49,131 nt of DNA, from assembly GCF_001612905.1 (NCBI RefSeq), contig NZ_BDBI01000038.1, positions 1-49,131 of the forward strand. Reading direction: 5' to 3'. The DNA comes from Nocardia ignorata NBRC 108230. Its GTDB lineage: Bacteria; Actinomycetota; Actinomycetes; Mycobacteriales; Mycobacteriaceae. Under the pieces are notes generated by a model. The model saw only the letters and a program-made list of their open reading frames with translations, was not told the DNA's origin and did not search any database. The translations under genes and the position numbers were made by a program. Each line of letters opens with the position of its first letter. Positions within the stretch are counted from its first letter, which is position 1. Shown piece by piece: positions 37,480 through 45,151 of the stretch.

Positions 37480-37559
37480 CCCCCCGAAACCTTCCCTGCG
37501 CGACCGCGGCGCCCACAGACGCCAGCGCGTGACGTCCGCCAATAGGGGAGCGAGGAGCG

Positions 37560-37597
37560 CGGCGCCCGAGATCGACCCTCACATCTCTCGGGCGCCG
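37560..37597. terminator. Perfect 12-bp hairpin, operon-internal
   Basis: CGGCGCCCGAGA (37560-37571) pairs with TCTCGGGCGCCG (37586-37597), 14-base loop. It lies in the 154-base gap between the genes ending at 37479 and starting at 37634. No T-run. A terminator or attenuator is likely. Confidence 0.65.
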
Positions 37598-37633
37598 CCC
37601 CTACCAACGAACCACCACAGAAAGCGAAACTTG

Positions 37634-38593
37634 ATGAGCCACTTCACTGTCACTGTCGCCCTGCCCGACAACGCCGCCAACATCCAGTCCTACCTGACCA
37701 ACATGCTCCGCCCGTTCGACGAGAACCTCGAAGTCGAGGAATTTACCGAGGACGGCGAAACCTACTGGCGTAACCCGAACGCCAAGTGGGACTGGTGGAC
37801 CATCGGCGGTCGCTGGACCGGCCGATGGAAGGCGACCCCGGGCGCCCTCCGCGAAAACCTCGTGCACGGCGAACCCAGCTGGACGAACAGGGACAAGCCC
37901 ATCCCGCTCGGCCATTGCGACGGCGGACGAATCCACGCAATCGACATCGAACGCACCCGCGAAATCGCAGGCCGCCAAGCTGTGCTCGACTGGAACGAAT
38001 ACGCGATGGTCATCGACGGCACCCCACAACACCAGCCGTGGAAGGTGTTCCTCGACCGCGCCAACGCCGCCTCGGAGGCCGCCCCGAAGCCGTGGGTCGA
38101 AATGTACGACGAAGCGCGTGCCACCGCACTCGCCGAAACCGGGCTGACCCAGGAAGAAGTCGACGCTCTCCCGCGGTCCGCCCGGCGCGAGGAAGCCGCC
38201 CGCACGATCACGCGACACATCGACGATGCCCGCGACGCCTACCATGCAAGCCTCGAGTACAGCATGGATCAGGCGCGCAAGGACTACAGCGAACAGCCGC
38301 GCATCGCCGTGCTGCGTGCCGCCGAACCGTACAAGAGATGGTTCGACGGCCCGGAGGACACCTTCGATCACCTGACCCGCGACGAGTTCGAGCAGCTTCG
38401 CCGCGACATGGCGGTCCCCGGCTACGCCTTCCTCACGAAGGACGGGCTGTGGATGGCGCGCGGCGAAATGGGCTGGTTCGGCATGGACAACGCCACCGAC
38501 CAGACGACAGACCGCTACCTGCGCGCAGCCAACGACTACATCGACAGCCTCGACCGCTGCGACTGGCTCGTCAACGTCGACTGCCACATCTGA
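37634..38593 (+). CDS. Conserved phage/plasmid protein, 319 aa
   Basis: SHFTVTVALPDNAANIQSYL, PFDENLEVEEFTEDGETY, then KWDWWTIGGRWTGRWKATPG near residues 55-75. The FDENLEVE and KWDW...IGGRW elements define a widespread phage/plasmid family of unknown function. The middle is helical. The C-terminal YAFLTKDGLWMARGEMGWFG repeats the aromatic style. Confidence 0.8.
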   Translation: MSHFTVTVALPDNAANIQSYLTNMLRPFDENLEVEEFTEDGETYWRNPNAKWDWWTIGGRWTGRWKATPGALRENLVHGEPSWTNRDKPIPLGHCDGGRIHAIDIERTREIAGRQAVLDWNEYAMVIDGTPQHQPWKVFLDRANAASEAAPKPWVEMYDEARATALAETGLTQEEVDALPRSARREEAARTITRHIDDARDAYHASLEYSMDQARKDYSEQPRIAVLRAAEPYKRWFDGPEDTFDHLTRDEFEQLRRDMAVPGYAFLTKDGLWMARGEMGWFGMDNATDQTTDRYLRAANDYIDSLDRCDWLVNVDCHI

Positions 38594-38763
38594 TGAGCGG
38601 CAACGAGATCAGCGTCTACATTGCCGCCGTCGACCCTGACGACGCGCGCGCCCTGCTAGCCGAGGCGCTCGCGGTCGCCAGCGAAGGAAACGGCCACGAC
38701 GGCACCCTGATCCGCGCTACCCGCGACGGCGGATTCGCCCAGCTCTACACCCACCTCCCCTAA
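38593..38763 (+). CDS. Small protein, 56 aa
   Basis: TGATG overlap. NEISVYIAAVDPDDARALLA, then DGTLIRATRDGGFAQLYTHL. Ferredoxin-like beta-alpha-beta pattern. Unknown. Confidence 0.65.
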   Translation: MSGNEISVYIAAVDPDDARALLAEALAVASEGNGHDGTLIRATRDGGFAQLYTHLP

Positions 38764-38791
38764 CCCGCCCTCACGAAACCTGGTGCACCAC

Positions 38792-39205
38792 ATGGCTCAC
38801 AACATCCCGCTCATGCGCCGCATCCTCACCCACATCACCCGCGACCGCGCCAGCTACAACCAGTCCTACTTCCGGCACGTCACCGACCGCGGGCACATCG
38901 AACTCGGCGTCGGCGGATGGGCCGTCACCCTGAGTGGCGGGTGGCGGTGGATCGGTGCACCAGACGCCACCTACGGGCAAATCCAGGTGCAGCACAACAC
39001 AACCCACCAGATCCGGTTCGCCGACCAGGTAGCCGCGGACGTCCTCGGCGTCGACCCCGACGAAGCCAACTTCCTCATGTGGGTCGCCGACGACCGGACC
39101 GCCCGAGCCTGGCTCGAGGACACCGTTATCGCCCACGAACGCAGAGTTTTTGACCAACTCGCCGCCGAACTGCGCGGCATCAACACCGAAAGGAAACTGC
39201 GATGA
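38792..39205 (+). CDS. Hypothetical protein, 137 aa
   Basis: The ATG at 38792 is preferred; a GTG at 38783 is also in frame. MAHNIPLMRRILTHITRDRA, then WAVTLSGGWRWIGAPDATYG, and a helical C-terminus. No family. ATGA overlap with the next gene. Confidence 0.68.
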   Translation: MAHNIPLMRRILTHITRDRASYNQSYFRHVTDRGHIELGVGGWAVTLSGGWRWIGAPDATYGQIQVQHNTTHQIRFADQVAADVLGVDPDEANFLMWVADDRTARAWLEDTVIAHERRVFDQLAAELRGINTERKLR

Positions 39206-39516
39206 GCATCAGCGACCACATCGGCGGGTACGCCAGCCCAATCTACGAACGCGTCGAAGAACTCGCCGAAGCCGTCGACTGGACGACCGGCACCGCACAG
39301 AACCGGGCGCTGCGGGACTACCTGCACGCCCTGAACCAGATCACCACGATCAGGACCCAGGCCGAAGCCCGGCTCACCCGCATCGAGGAAGCACGCGCCG
39401 AACTGGTCGCCGCCGTCGACCAGGAAGCGAAGGAAGAGGCGGATCGCGAACGCCGGTCCCAGGCTGCTCGAAAGATGTGGGCGCGACGCAAGCAGCAGAT
39501 TGTGGACGCAGCGTGA
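39202..39516 (+). CDS. Coiled-coil hypothetical protein, 104 aa
   Basis: YERVEELAEAVDWTTGTAQN, RTQAEARLTRIEEARAELVA, then basic RSQAARKMWARRKQQIVDA. A coiled coil with a basic tail, so nucleic-acid binding is possible. Last gene before a strong hairpin. Confidence 0.7.
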   Translation: MSISDHIGGYASPIYERVEELAEAVDWTTGTAQNRALRDYLHALNQITTIRTQAEARLTRIEEARAELVAAVDQEAKEEADRERRSQAARKMWARRKQQIVDAA

Positions 39517-39546
39517 TCGCCCCGAGGTAACTGGCAGCGCATCAGA

Positions 39547-39576
39547 AGGGGCGGGAACCAACAGGTTCCCGCCCCT
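39547..39576 (+). terminator. Strong hairpin terminator
   Basis: GGGGCGGGAACC (39548-39559) pairs with GGTTCCCGCCCC (39564-39575), AACA loop, extended by one A-T pair. No T-run, but stability is high, and a new promoter follows immediately. Confidence 0.75.
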
Positions 39577-39595
39577 CCTCATATCGCCAAAACCT

Positions 39596-39672
39596 TGCCG
39601 TACAGTAAAGCGTACTCTACGCTAAGTATGGTTTACATTACAGCCGGTTTGAATCCCGAAGGAGCCTCTCAC
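39596..39672 (+). promoter_or_regulatory. Promoter region with the recurring motif (copy D)
   Basis: Partial copy TAAAGCGTAC at 39606-39615 and fuller copy CTAAGTATGGTTTAC at 39622-39636, followed by TACATT. AAGGAG precedes the ATG at 39673. This sits immediately after a terminator, so it probably restarts transcription. Confidence 0.65.
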
Positions 39673-39792
39673 ATGCGGAAACACACCACAACAACCCCCA
39701 TCCTGTTGCGGCTCCTCGGGTATCTGATCGCCGCCCCGCTGATCGTTCTCGCCGCCCTGATCGCCCCCATCGTCGCAGTGAGGTACCAATGA
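39673..39792 (+). CDS. Small single-TM protein, 39 aa
   Basis: MRKHTTTTPILLRLLGYLIA then APLIVLAALIAPIVAVRYQ. Basic start and one transmembrane helix (about residues 10-36), probably in the cytoplasmic membrane. Four-base overlap with the WhiB-like gene. Confidence 0.65.
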   Translation: MRKHTTTTPILLRLLGYLIAAPLIVLAALIAPIVAVRYQ

Positions 39793-40124
39793 CCCGCAAA
39801 CCCGACCCCTTCGAAGGCGCCCCCTGCCGCAGCGAAGAACACACCACCTGGATGCGGGCCAACCGGGCCTCCAAATTCGACTTCCGCATCGACGGCGAAG
39901 ACGACACCCGCCGCAACAAACGCCACCACGAAATGCTCCGCGAATGCCGCAAATGCCCCGCCACCGCACACACCGCCTGCCGCGAACTCCACGACCAGCT
40001 CGCCGCAACCTCTGAATCCCGTGTCCCCGGCATCTGGGGCGGCAAAGTGTATGCCGACCGCACCGAATGCGAACCCATCGGCGACGACAACGCCCTGATC
40101 CGCCGCGACGAGCTCGCCGCATGA
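39789..40124 (+). CDS. WhiB-family Fe-S regulator
   Basis: A 111-aa protein. Cys in FEGAPCRSEEH, then ECRKCPATAHTACRELHDQL, and the G(V/I)WGG turn in RVPGIWGGKVY. These four Cys bind a [4Fe-4S] cluster, and the turn contacts sigma factor in WhiB proteins. The CxxCP-x6-C spacing is slightly wider than the usual CxxCP-x4-C. Phage WhiB proteins can redirect host transcription. Follows a small TM protein. Confidence 0.88.
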   Translation: MTRKPDPFEGAPCRSEEHTTWMRANRASKFDFRIDGEDDTRRNKRHHEMLRECRKCPATAHTACRELHDQLAATSESRVPGIWGGKVYADRTECEPIGDDNALIRRDELAA

Positions 40125-40447
40125 ACGGCACCGGACACGTCCTCGTCAACGTCCGCAAGTTCGCGGGCGGCACCTGGTCTGCTGTCTGCGTGTGCGGGCA
40201 CGAAGTGTCCTCCCGCGACCGGTCCCTCGCCGTCGCCGGCCTGTACAAACACACGATCGACGCCGCCCGACCACCGTGCCCGACCCCGCACAAAACCCGG
40301 TACGGCACCGAAGCTGAAGCGCTCGCCGCGATCTCGAAATTCCTCCGCCGAACCGCCAACGGGCTTCGACCGACCCGCACCTACCAGTGCCCGTCCGGGC
40401 AGCACTGGCACACCACCAAGCACCCCGCACGGAAGAACGCCTCATGA
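40121..40447 (+). CDS. Small zinc-binding protein, 108 aa
   Basis: SAVCVCGHEVSSRDRSLAV, then CPTPHKTRYGTEAEALAAIS and RTYQCPSGQHWHTTKHP. Two Cys/His sites bracket a helix. It resembles the phage family with a CPxGxHWH ending. Function unknown. Overlaps both neighbours by four bases. Confidence 0.72.
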   Translation: MNGTGHVLVNVRKFAGGTWSAVCVCGHEVSSRDRSLAVAGLYKHTIDAARPPCPTPHKTRYGTEAEALAAISKFLRRTANGLRPTRTYQCPSGQHWHTTKHPARKNAS

Positions 40448-40692
40448 CCTTCCCTGACCTCACCGCGATCGCCCACCTCGACTTCCACCCTCGCTGCGAA
40501 TTCGACGACGGCGAATGCGGACGCGCCGCAACCGTGTTGGTCGACCAGCACGGCTGCGATCGGCACCTGCTGTGCAACGAATGCTTCCGCGCCGAACTGC
40601 GCCGATGCCGCCAGTACGTGCACCCGAGATGCCTGGTGTGCGATCAGTCGTTCCCCGTCATCGACGACATGATCACCGTGGAGGCGCTGTGA
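40444..40692 (+). CDS. Zinc-ribbon protein, paralogue A, 82 aa
   Basis: FHPRCEFDDGECGRAATVLV, DQHGCDRHLLCNECFRAELR, RCLVCDQSFPVIDDMITVEA. First of three adjacent genes with the same plan: an early Cys, [DK]xHGC or equivalent, CxxC, then CxxCxxxF...D. Likely RING- or ribbon-like. Confidence 0.75.
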   Translation: MTFPDLTAIAHLDFHPRCEFDDGECGRAATVLVDQHGCDRHLLCNECFRAELRRCRQYVHPRCLVCDQSFPVIDDMITVEAL

Positions 40693-40940
40693 CCGCCCCA
40701 CTGCCCGACCTGTTCCCGAACCCCCTGTGCGAGTCCAACATCCACTTGTACGGGCCGTTCGCACCCGCACCCATCGCGACGTTGTGGGCGAACGTGCACA
40801 ACTGCAGCGACGTGTTCATGTGCGCCGGTTGCCTGACTGCCCTCGGTGAAGGGTTCGCGAAGAAGGCACCGATCAAATGCCCCGAATGCGCCGAGTCATT
40901 CGCCGCTGTCGACGACTACCTCACCTGGAGGGAACTGTGA
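40689..40940 (+). CDS. Zinc-ribbon protein, paralogue B, 83 aa
   Basis: CESNIHLYGPFAPAPIATLW, NVHNCSDVFMCAGCLTALGE, IKCPECAESFAAVDDYLTWR. Same layout as its neighbours, GTGA overlaps. Pairwise identity is modest, so the duplication is old. Confidence 0.75.
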   Translation: MTAPLPDLFPNPLCESNIHLYGPFAPAPIATLWANVHNCSDVFMCAGCLTALGEGFAKKAPIKCPECAESFAAVDDYLTWREL

Positions 40941-41200
40941 CCGCGCCAGTACTCGACGTCGTCCTTGCCGACCTCGAACACCATCCTGACTGCGTGTTTC
41001 CTTGGCATACCGGTGATCAGCCTGCCTCGTTATGGCTCGACAAACACGGATGCGAGGAAGGGCTGATCTGTGCGAACTGTCTTGACAAGCTACACGCCTG
41101 GTGGGTCAGCGCTATCCGGATCACAGGTCGGGTGCGGTGCCCTCATTGCGATGAGAGATTCGAGTCCTTCGACGCCGCATACAGGGTGATCTCGCTGTGA
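40937..41200 (+). CDS. Zinc-ribbon protein, paralogue C, 87 aa
   Basis: HHPDCVFPWHTGDQPASLWL, DKHGCEEGLICANCLDKLHA, VRCPHCDERFESFDAAYRVI. Closest to A in the DxHGC element. Ends by overlap with the RusA gene. Confidence 0.75.
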   Translation: MTAPVLDVVLADLEHHPDCVFPWHTGDQPASLWLDKHGCEEGLICANCLDKLHAWWVSAIRITGRVRCPHCDERFESFDAAYRVISL

Positions 41201-41634
41201 ATACCGAGTCAAACCCTGTCACTGTGACGATCGCCTTGCCGTGGTCGGCACCGCTGCTGTCGATGAACGACCGCGGCTACACCCGTGGTGCGGCGATGGC
41301 GAAAGCGGCGAAGATCCGCGAACTCCGGCAAACCATGGTCGCGCTCGCCATCCACCACAACCTTCCCCGCGGGCTCCTGTACGCGACCGTTTGCCTGCAC
41401 TACCAGCCCCGGGACCGACGTCGCCGGGACACCGATAATCTCACGGCAACCGCTAAACCGCTTTACGACGGTTTGGCATCGGGCGGCAAGACACTCGTCG
41501 GCTACGGCCTGGTCCCCGACGACACCCCCGAATTCATGGCCAAAAACGAACCCGTCATACACGCGCCCGTGAAGGGCGAGGGCGGCCGGATGTGGCTCGA
41601 AATCACCTACACCGCAGAGGAAGAAGCAGCATGA
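41197..41634 (+). CDS. RusA-like Holliday-junction resolvase
   Basis: A 145-aa protein. The family's PLLSMNDRGYTR start, then VCLHYQPRDRRRRDTDNLTA with the D-x-DN catalytic acids, KPLYDGLASGG and YGLVPDDTPEFM with a further Asp. RusA proteins cut four-way junctions as dimers. It completes the recombination set (YqaJ and partner at 3-4 kb), although placed 37 kb away. Confidence 0.9.
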   Translation: MNTESNPVTVTIALPWSAPLLSMNDRGYTRGAAMAKAAKIRELRQTMVALAIHHNLPRGLLYATVCLHYQPRDRRRRDTDNLTATAKPLYDGLASGGKTLVGYGLVPDDTPEFMAKNEPVIHAPVKGEGGRMWLEITYTAEEEAA

Positions 41635-41912
41635 CCACGATCATCGGCCGTTTCGTACGGCTCCTAGGAGGACCGATGGACAACCTGGGGTACGAACCGT
41701 ACGTCCCGCAACTCCGGGAGTCCGCGACATCGCGCCCGGAGTACCAGCTCCACTACCGCGACCCGCAGACAGGGGAAGAGCACACGGTGGGCTCCGACTC
41801 GGTGTCGGTGTGGAACCAGCGGAAACTGCTGGCCGACGCCGGATACCAGGTAGCCGTCGCCCGCCGCCAGGTCACCATCAGCGCCTGGGAAATCGTGGAG
41901 CGTGCGGCATGA
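41631..41912 (+). CDS. Hypothetical protein, 93 aa
   Basis: VRLLGGPMDNLGYEPYVPQL, YQLHYRDPQTGEEHTVGSDS, then WNQRKLLADAGYQVAVARRQ. Beta-rich, resembling small phage KOW-like proteins. Coupled at both ends. Confidence 0.65.
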   Translation: MTTIIGRFVRLLGGPMDNLGYEPYVPQLRESATSRPEYQLHYRDPQTGEEHTVGSDSVSVWNQRKLLADAGYQVAVARRQVTISAWEIVERAA

Positions 41913-41983
41913 CCTGGATCCATCTGCTCGCCCTGATCGCCATCCTCGCGTTCGGCGGGTGGCTCGCCTGGCTGGACCGATGA
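41909..41983 (+). CDS. Micro membrane peptide, 24 aa
   Basis: MTWIHLLALIAILAFGGWLA plus WLDR: essentially one transmembrane helix. ATGA overlaps both upstream and downstream, which supports translation. Confidence 0.55.
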   Translation: MTWIHLLALIAILAFGGWLAWLDR

Positions 41984-42234
41984 GCGACCTGAGAACCGTC
42001 GCCGTTGTCGTGTGGCAGGACCGGCATTTCGGTGTCGACGTCCAACTGTTTGAGAACAGTGCCGATGCCATCGAGTACGCGAGAACCCAAGCCAAGAACT
42101 CCGACCGGTTCGGAGACCTCGACGAAACCCTCACCGACGCAATGAAACAGGGCTCAGACCCGTGGCTGTACTACGGCGGCTACTCCTGCGAAGGCGACCA
42201 CATCTACGTCATCCAACGAAAGGTCAGGGAATGA
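41980..42234 (+). CDS. Hypothetical protein, 84 aa
   Basis: LRTVAVVVWQDRHFGVDVQL, ENSADAIEYARTQAKNSDRF, then YYGGYSCEGDHIYVIQRKV. An alpha/beta small domain seen in several phages without assigned role. Overlaps the RlaP gene by four bases. Confidence 0.68.
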   Translation: MSDLRTVAVVVWQDRHFGVDVQLFENSADAIEYARTQAKNSDRFGDLDETLTDAMKQGSDPWLYYGGYSCEGDHIYVIQRKVRE

Positions 42235-43082
42235 CCACCACCTACCAGTGGCCCGACAACAGTGCCAATGACAACCCGCACGGCACGGATCGTCACGCCG
42301 CGATCGCCCGCCGAAACACCGTGCTCCTCGGCCAGGTCGGCTCCGGGCTCCACGGCGTCACCACCGGCAACGACGACCGCGACGAAATGGGCGTCTGCAT
42401 CGAGTCGCCCGTTTCGTCGATCCCGGTAACCAACAACGGCAAAGTGCTGTTCGAGCAGTACATCTACCGGTCCCAAGCCGAAGGTGTTCGATCCGGTGCC
42501 GGCGACCTCGATCTGTTGGTGTACTCGCTGCGGAAGTGGTCCGCCCTTGCAGCGCAGGGCAACCCGACCGTGCTCCTCCTAGCGTTCATCCCCGCGTCCG
42601 AGATCGTCATCCAGACCGACATCGGCCGCGATATCCAAGCGAACCCCGAACGGTGGCTGTCGCGGCAGGTTGCCCAGCGGTTCGGTGGGTACCTCATCAG
42701 CCAGCGTGACCAGCTGCTCGGTGTGAAGTCGAAGAAGCACACCAACCGGCCGGAGCTGGTGGACGTGTACGGGTTCGACACCAAGTTCGCTTATCACATG
42801 GTGCGCCTCGGCCTGCAGGGCGTGGAGCTCCTGACCACGGGCCGCGTCACGCTGCCGATCCCGGAACCAGACCGCACCTGGCTGCAGGAGCTGCGCCGCG
42901 GCGAACACACCAAGGACGAAGCCCTCGCCCGGGCCGCAGACCTCCTTGACCAGCTGAACCAACTTGCCGAATCCGCCGACTTGCCACCACAGCCCAACCA
43001 CGCCGAGATCGGCCGTTGGCTCACCGACACCTACGTGTCGTGGTGGGAGCAGAACGGGCTGATCGGAGGCTGCAATGTCTGA
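42231..43082 (+). CDS. RlaP-like nucleotidyltransferase (RNA repair)
   Basis: A 283-aa protein of the DNA polymerase beta superfamily. LLGQVGSGLHGVTTGNDDRD (GS...G...D) is the nucleotidyltransferase core near residues 32-51, then GDLDLLVYSLRKWSALAAQG and NPTVLLLAFIP, then FGGYLISQRDQLLG and FDTKFAYHMVRLGLQGVELL, the conserved helical part. Members of this group are linked to RNA-repair operons with ligases and kinases. Here RNA ligase and kinase-phosphatase follow within 6 kb. Confidence 0.88.
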   Translation: MTTTYQWPDNSANDNPHGTDRHAAIARRNTVLLGQVGSGLHGVTTGNDDRDEMGVCIESPVSSIPVTNNGKVLFEQYIYRSQAEGVRSGAGDLDLLVYSLRKWSALAAQGNPTVLLLAFIPASEIVIQTDIGRDIQANPERWLSRQVAQRFGGYLISQRDQLLGVKSKKHTNRPELVDVYGFDTKFAYHMVRLGLQGVELLTTGRVTLPIPEPDRTWLQELRRGEHTKDEALARAADLLDQLNQLAESADLPPQPNHAEIGRWLTDTYVSWWEQNGLIGGCNV

Positions 43083-43419
43083 CATGGATGAAGTGATTAC
43101 GCCGTATCAGGCGCGCCTGTACAACGCGGTGATTTTCGGTGAGCGGCACGGCCGTCGGCACGCCACGAACGAGCTGTCGTCGCTGCTGCGGCGGGTGTGG
43201 ATGTCGCGCCGGTCCTGGCAGGCGCGGGCGATCGCCGACGATAAGACGATCAACCTGATCGGCGCTTTGTGTGAGGCGGAGCAGCGGCGTGCACAGATCG
43301 TGGATGCGTTCGTGCGCACCGATATCATCCTGTACGCCCTTTACGGTGACGGGGAGAAGCCGCACGGGTGGGATGAGGTGCGTGCCGAAGCGACGAAGAT
43401 CCTGAATCAGGCCGCCTGA
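43075..43419 (+). CDS. Hypothetical helical protein, 114 aa
   Basis: VITPYQARLYNAVIFGERHG, RRVWMSRRSWQARAIADDKT, LCEAEQRRAQIVDAFVRTDI. Basic helical protein. Eight-base overlap with RlaP; ends in a strong terminator, so it closes that transcription unit. Confidence 0.68.
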   Translation: MSDMDEVITPYQARLYNAVIFGERHGRRHATNELSSLLRRVWMSRRSWQARAIADDKTINLIGALCEAEQRRAQIVDAFVRTDIILYALYGDGEKPHGWDEVRAEATKILNQAA

Positions 43420-43427
43420 TAATCGCT

Positions 43428-43465
43428 GAATGCCCGCCGCTGTTACTGGTGGCGGGCATTCTTTT
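43428..43465 (+). terminator. Intrinsic terminator with T-run
   Basis: GAATGCCCGCC (43428-43438) pairs with GGCGGGCATTC (43451-43461), 12-base loop, followed by TTTT. A classic forward terminator between genes ending at 43419 and starting at 43525. Confidence 0.9.
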
Positions 43466-43478
43466 GTGTAAACCCTGT

Positions 43479-43506
43479 TTGACGCGAGTCTTACTCTGTG
43501 AATAGG
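43479..43506 (+). promoter_or_regulatory. Candidate promoter after terminator
   Basis: TTGACG (43479-43484), 16 bases, AATAGG (43501-43506); AGGAGG follows at about 43513. A fresh start of transcription after the terminator is likely. The -10 is imperfect. Confidence 0.5.
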
Positions 43507-43524
43507 CCGAACAGGAGGCTAACG

Positions 43525-43629
43525 ATGGACCCGGAATACGTCGAAACTGAACCGTTGAGCACTGACCCGGAATTCCCGTGGCTTGGATACGAGGATGACG
43601 ATTACGACTATGGTCAAGACTGCAATTAG
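43525..43629 (+). CDS. Small acidic protein, 34 aa
   Basis: MDPEYVETEPLSTDPEFPWL then GYEDDDYDYGQDCN. AGGAGG precedes the ATG. Highly acidic; overlaps the next gene by 20 bases. Acidic micro-proteins can mimic DNA in anti-defence roles, but this is speculative. Confidence 0.6.
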   Translation: MDPEYVETEPLSTDPEFPWLGYEDDDYDYGQDCN

Positions 43630-43732
43630 CGTCGCCGCGGGCGTCACGGTGGTGTTGACCTGGTGGTTCGTGGTGCCGCGATTTCTGGGCGCGGTGGTCG
43701 CAGCGTCTGCGGGTATCAATGACACCGATTGA
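43610..43732 (+). CDS. Small membrane protein, 40 aa
   Basis: MVKTAISVAAGVTVVLTWWF, VVPRFLGAVVAASAG: one or two hydrophobic segments. Overlaps the acidic gene by 20 bases and the next by 14. No ribosome-binding site of note. Confidence 0.5.
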   Translation: MVKTAISVAAGVTVVLTWWFVVPRFLGAVVAASAGINDTD

Positions 43733-43904
43733 CAAAGGCGTGCAAAAAATCACGTGCGTATCGCACGGCTGCGAACTCTGGCTCGGCCGTCACCTCGCTG
43801 ACGACGAAATCCGGGCCCTCCAAAAAGCGCACGCCCTCCAACACGACAACCGGGCCATCACGCCCGCCCGCCTATTTGGTGGCGAAACGGAGAACGAAAA
43901 ATGA
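43719..43904 (+). CDS. Small protein, 61 aa
   Basis: KGVQKITCVSHGCELWLGRH, DDEIRALQKAHALQHDNRAI. CxxxxC and a helix. Coupled at both ends by overlaps. Confidence 0.65.
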   Translation: MTPIDKGVQKITCVSHGCELWLGRHLADDEIRALQKAHALQHDNRAITPARLFGGETENEK

Positions 43905-44209
43905 TCAACGACGTACGCCGGGCCTGGCAGGTCGCCCACTGGTTCGAAAAGCTATCCCTCATCGTGTGGCCTGCCATCGGGCTCCTGCATGTGCTGTCCG
44001 GCAGTTGGCTGATCGCGGGGTTCGCCATTCTGGTGGTATTCGCCGACTTGGTTGCACTTCAGTACAAGGCAGAAGCCGCCGACTGGAAAGCCAAGTACGA
44101 AGCCTCCCAGTCGACGAAGGTCACGAACGTCATGTACGTCACCGGGAACACTGACGAAGCGCTCCGTAAGGCGGAGGAACGGCGCCACAACCTTGGATAC
44201 GGCCGCTGA
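43901..44209 (+). CDS. Membrane-anchored protein with coiled coil, 102 aa
   Basis: Basic N-terminus, then two hydrophobic segments (LSLIVWPAIGLLHVLSGSWL, IAGFAILVVFADLVALQ), then a charged helix (YKAEAADWKAKYEASQ, EALRKAEERRHNL). Membrane protein with cytoplasmic coiled coil. Unknown. Confidence 0.7.
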   Translation: MINDVRRAWQVAHWFEKLSLIVWPAIGLLHVLSGSWLIAGFAILVVFADLVALQYKAEAADWKAKYEASQSTKVTNVMYVTGNTDEALRKAEERRHNLGYGR

Positions 44210-44301
44210 TGACTGGTGATGAGGTCGGCGACGACTTCGACTGGTTGGACGGCGAGAACTGCGTCACCTGCGGAATGCACTGGGCTGACTGCGAATGCTG
44301 A
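44209..44301 (+). CDS. Micro-protein with Cys/His site, 30 aa
   Basis: DDFDWLDGENCVTCGMHWAD then CEC. The CVTCGMHWA element also appears as CLACGMHWAPEYY in the protein at 44506, so it is a small stand-alone version of that zinc motif. TGATG overlap. Confidence 0.6.
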   Translation: MTGDEVGDDFDWLDGENCVTCGMHWADCEC

Positions 44302-44351
44302 ACCCGCGGCGCCGACCCCGCGAACACCGAACACGACCCGCGGAGCGTGAA

Positions 44352-44513
44352 ATGACCGACCCAACCGGCTCCCGCGAACCGATCGAAACGCTCACCGAGG
44401 CCGTCAATCCGGGTGACTACTCGACGCCCAAATTTCACCCGCTCGTCCCATCTGCCGACGGGGTGATCCGCATCCTGCCCTACAGCGAAGGAGACGACGA
44501 ACAGCGTGAATGA
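44352..44513 (+). CDS. Small protein, 53 aa
   Basis: The ATG at 44352 has GGAG at good spacing and is preferred to the ATG at 44295, which would add an Arg-rich stretch. TDPTGSREPIETLTEAVNPG, STPKFHPLVPSADGVIRILP. Eight-base overlap with the next gene. Confidence 0.6.
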   Translation: MTDPTGSREPIETLTEAVNPGDYSTPKFHPLVPSADGVIRILPYSEGDDEQRE

Positions 44514-45147
44514 CGAGCTAGTCGCCGGCGCCCGCGCCGCACTCTCCGACGCCGTCCACGCACTCGTCGGCATGCAGGTCGAACACGTCGAACGCGACGG
44601 CCGCCAAGTACCGATCCCCGTGGACTCGCTCTACGACCAGCTGCGAGAAGCCAGCTACGGGGAACGAGCCGACGGCGGTGGCGCGCGACGCCCCGAACCT
44701 GGTTCACGGGCGCCCGGTTGGTCGGACGCTTTGTCGTTGCTCGAGCTGATCGACCGCCGGGTAGGGGAGTGGTCGATCGGTGCCGCCGCGGTGCCCGGTC
44801 GAGAGCTGACGGTGCGCCGACTGTACGCGCTCGCCGACAACGCCTGGGCGCCCGAAGAAGTCGGGTACGTGCGCAGGCTCGCCCGCGACATCGACACCTG
44901 GGCGGTGCGAGCCCGCCGACTCCTCGACGACGAACACGTGTGGGAACTGCGGGCGCCGTGCCCGTCGTGCGGGGAAACCATCGTGTCGGGGCAGGACAGT
45001 GCCGGAGAAACGGTGAGCCAGTATGCTCTACGCGCGAACCTGTCGAGCGCCGAGTGCCTCGCATGCGGGATGCATTGGGCGCCTGAGTACTACCGGATGC
45101 TGGGCCAACTAATCGGTGCACCAACCCCCGACGGAGTTCTGGAGTAA
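44506..45147 (+). CDS. Zinc-ribbon actinophage protein, 213 aa
   Basis: N-terminal helical region (RAALSDAVHALVGMQVEHVE), then a helical middle (SDALSLLELIDRRVGEWSIG), and a C-terminal zinc ribbon: CPSCGETIVSGQDSAGE and ECLACGMHWAPEYYRMLGQL. Similar proteins occur across actinophages, as hypothetical. The same CGMHW motif is in the micro-protein at 44209. Confidence 0.75.
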   Translation: MNDELVAGARAALSDAVHALVGMQVEHVERDGRQVPIPVDSLYDQLREASYGERADGGGARRPEPGSRAPGWSDALSLLELIDRRVGEWSIGAAAVPGRELTVRRLYALADNAWAPEEVGYVRRLARDIDTWAVRARRLLDDEHVWELRAPCPSCGETIVSGQDSAGETVSQYALRANLSSAECLACGMHWAPEYYRMLGQLIGAPTPDGVLE

Positions 45148-45151
45148 ACCA

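Noticed and set aside
44295..44351. Longer start (ATG 44295) for the gene at 44352
   Set aside because: Adds an Arg/Pro-rich stretch with no ribosome-binding site, whereas the ATG at 44352 has GGAG.
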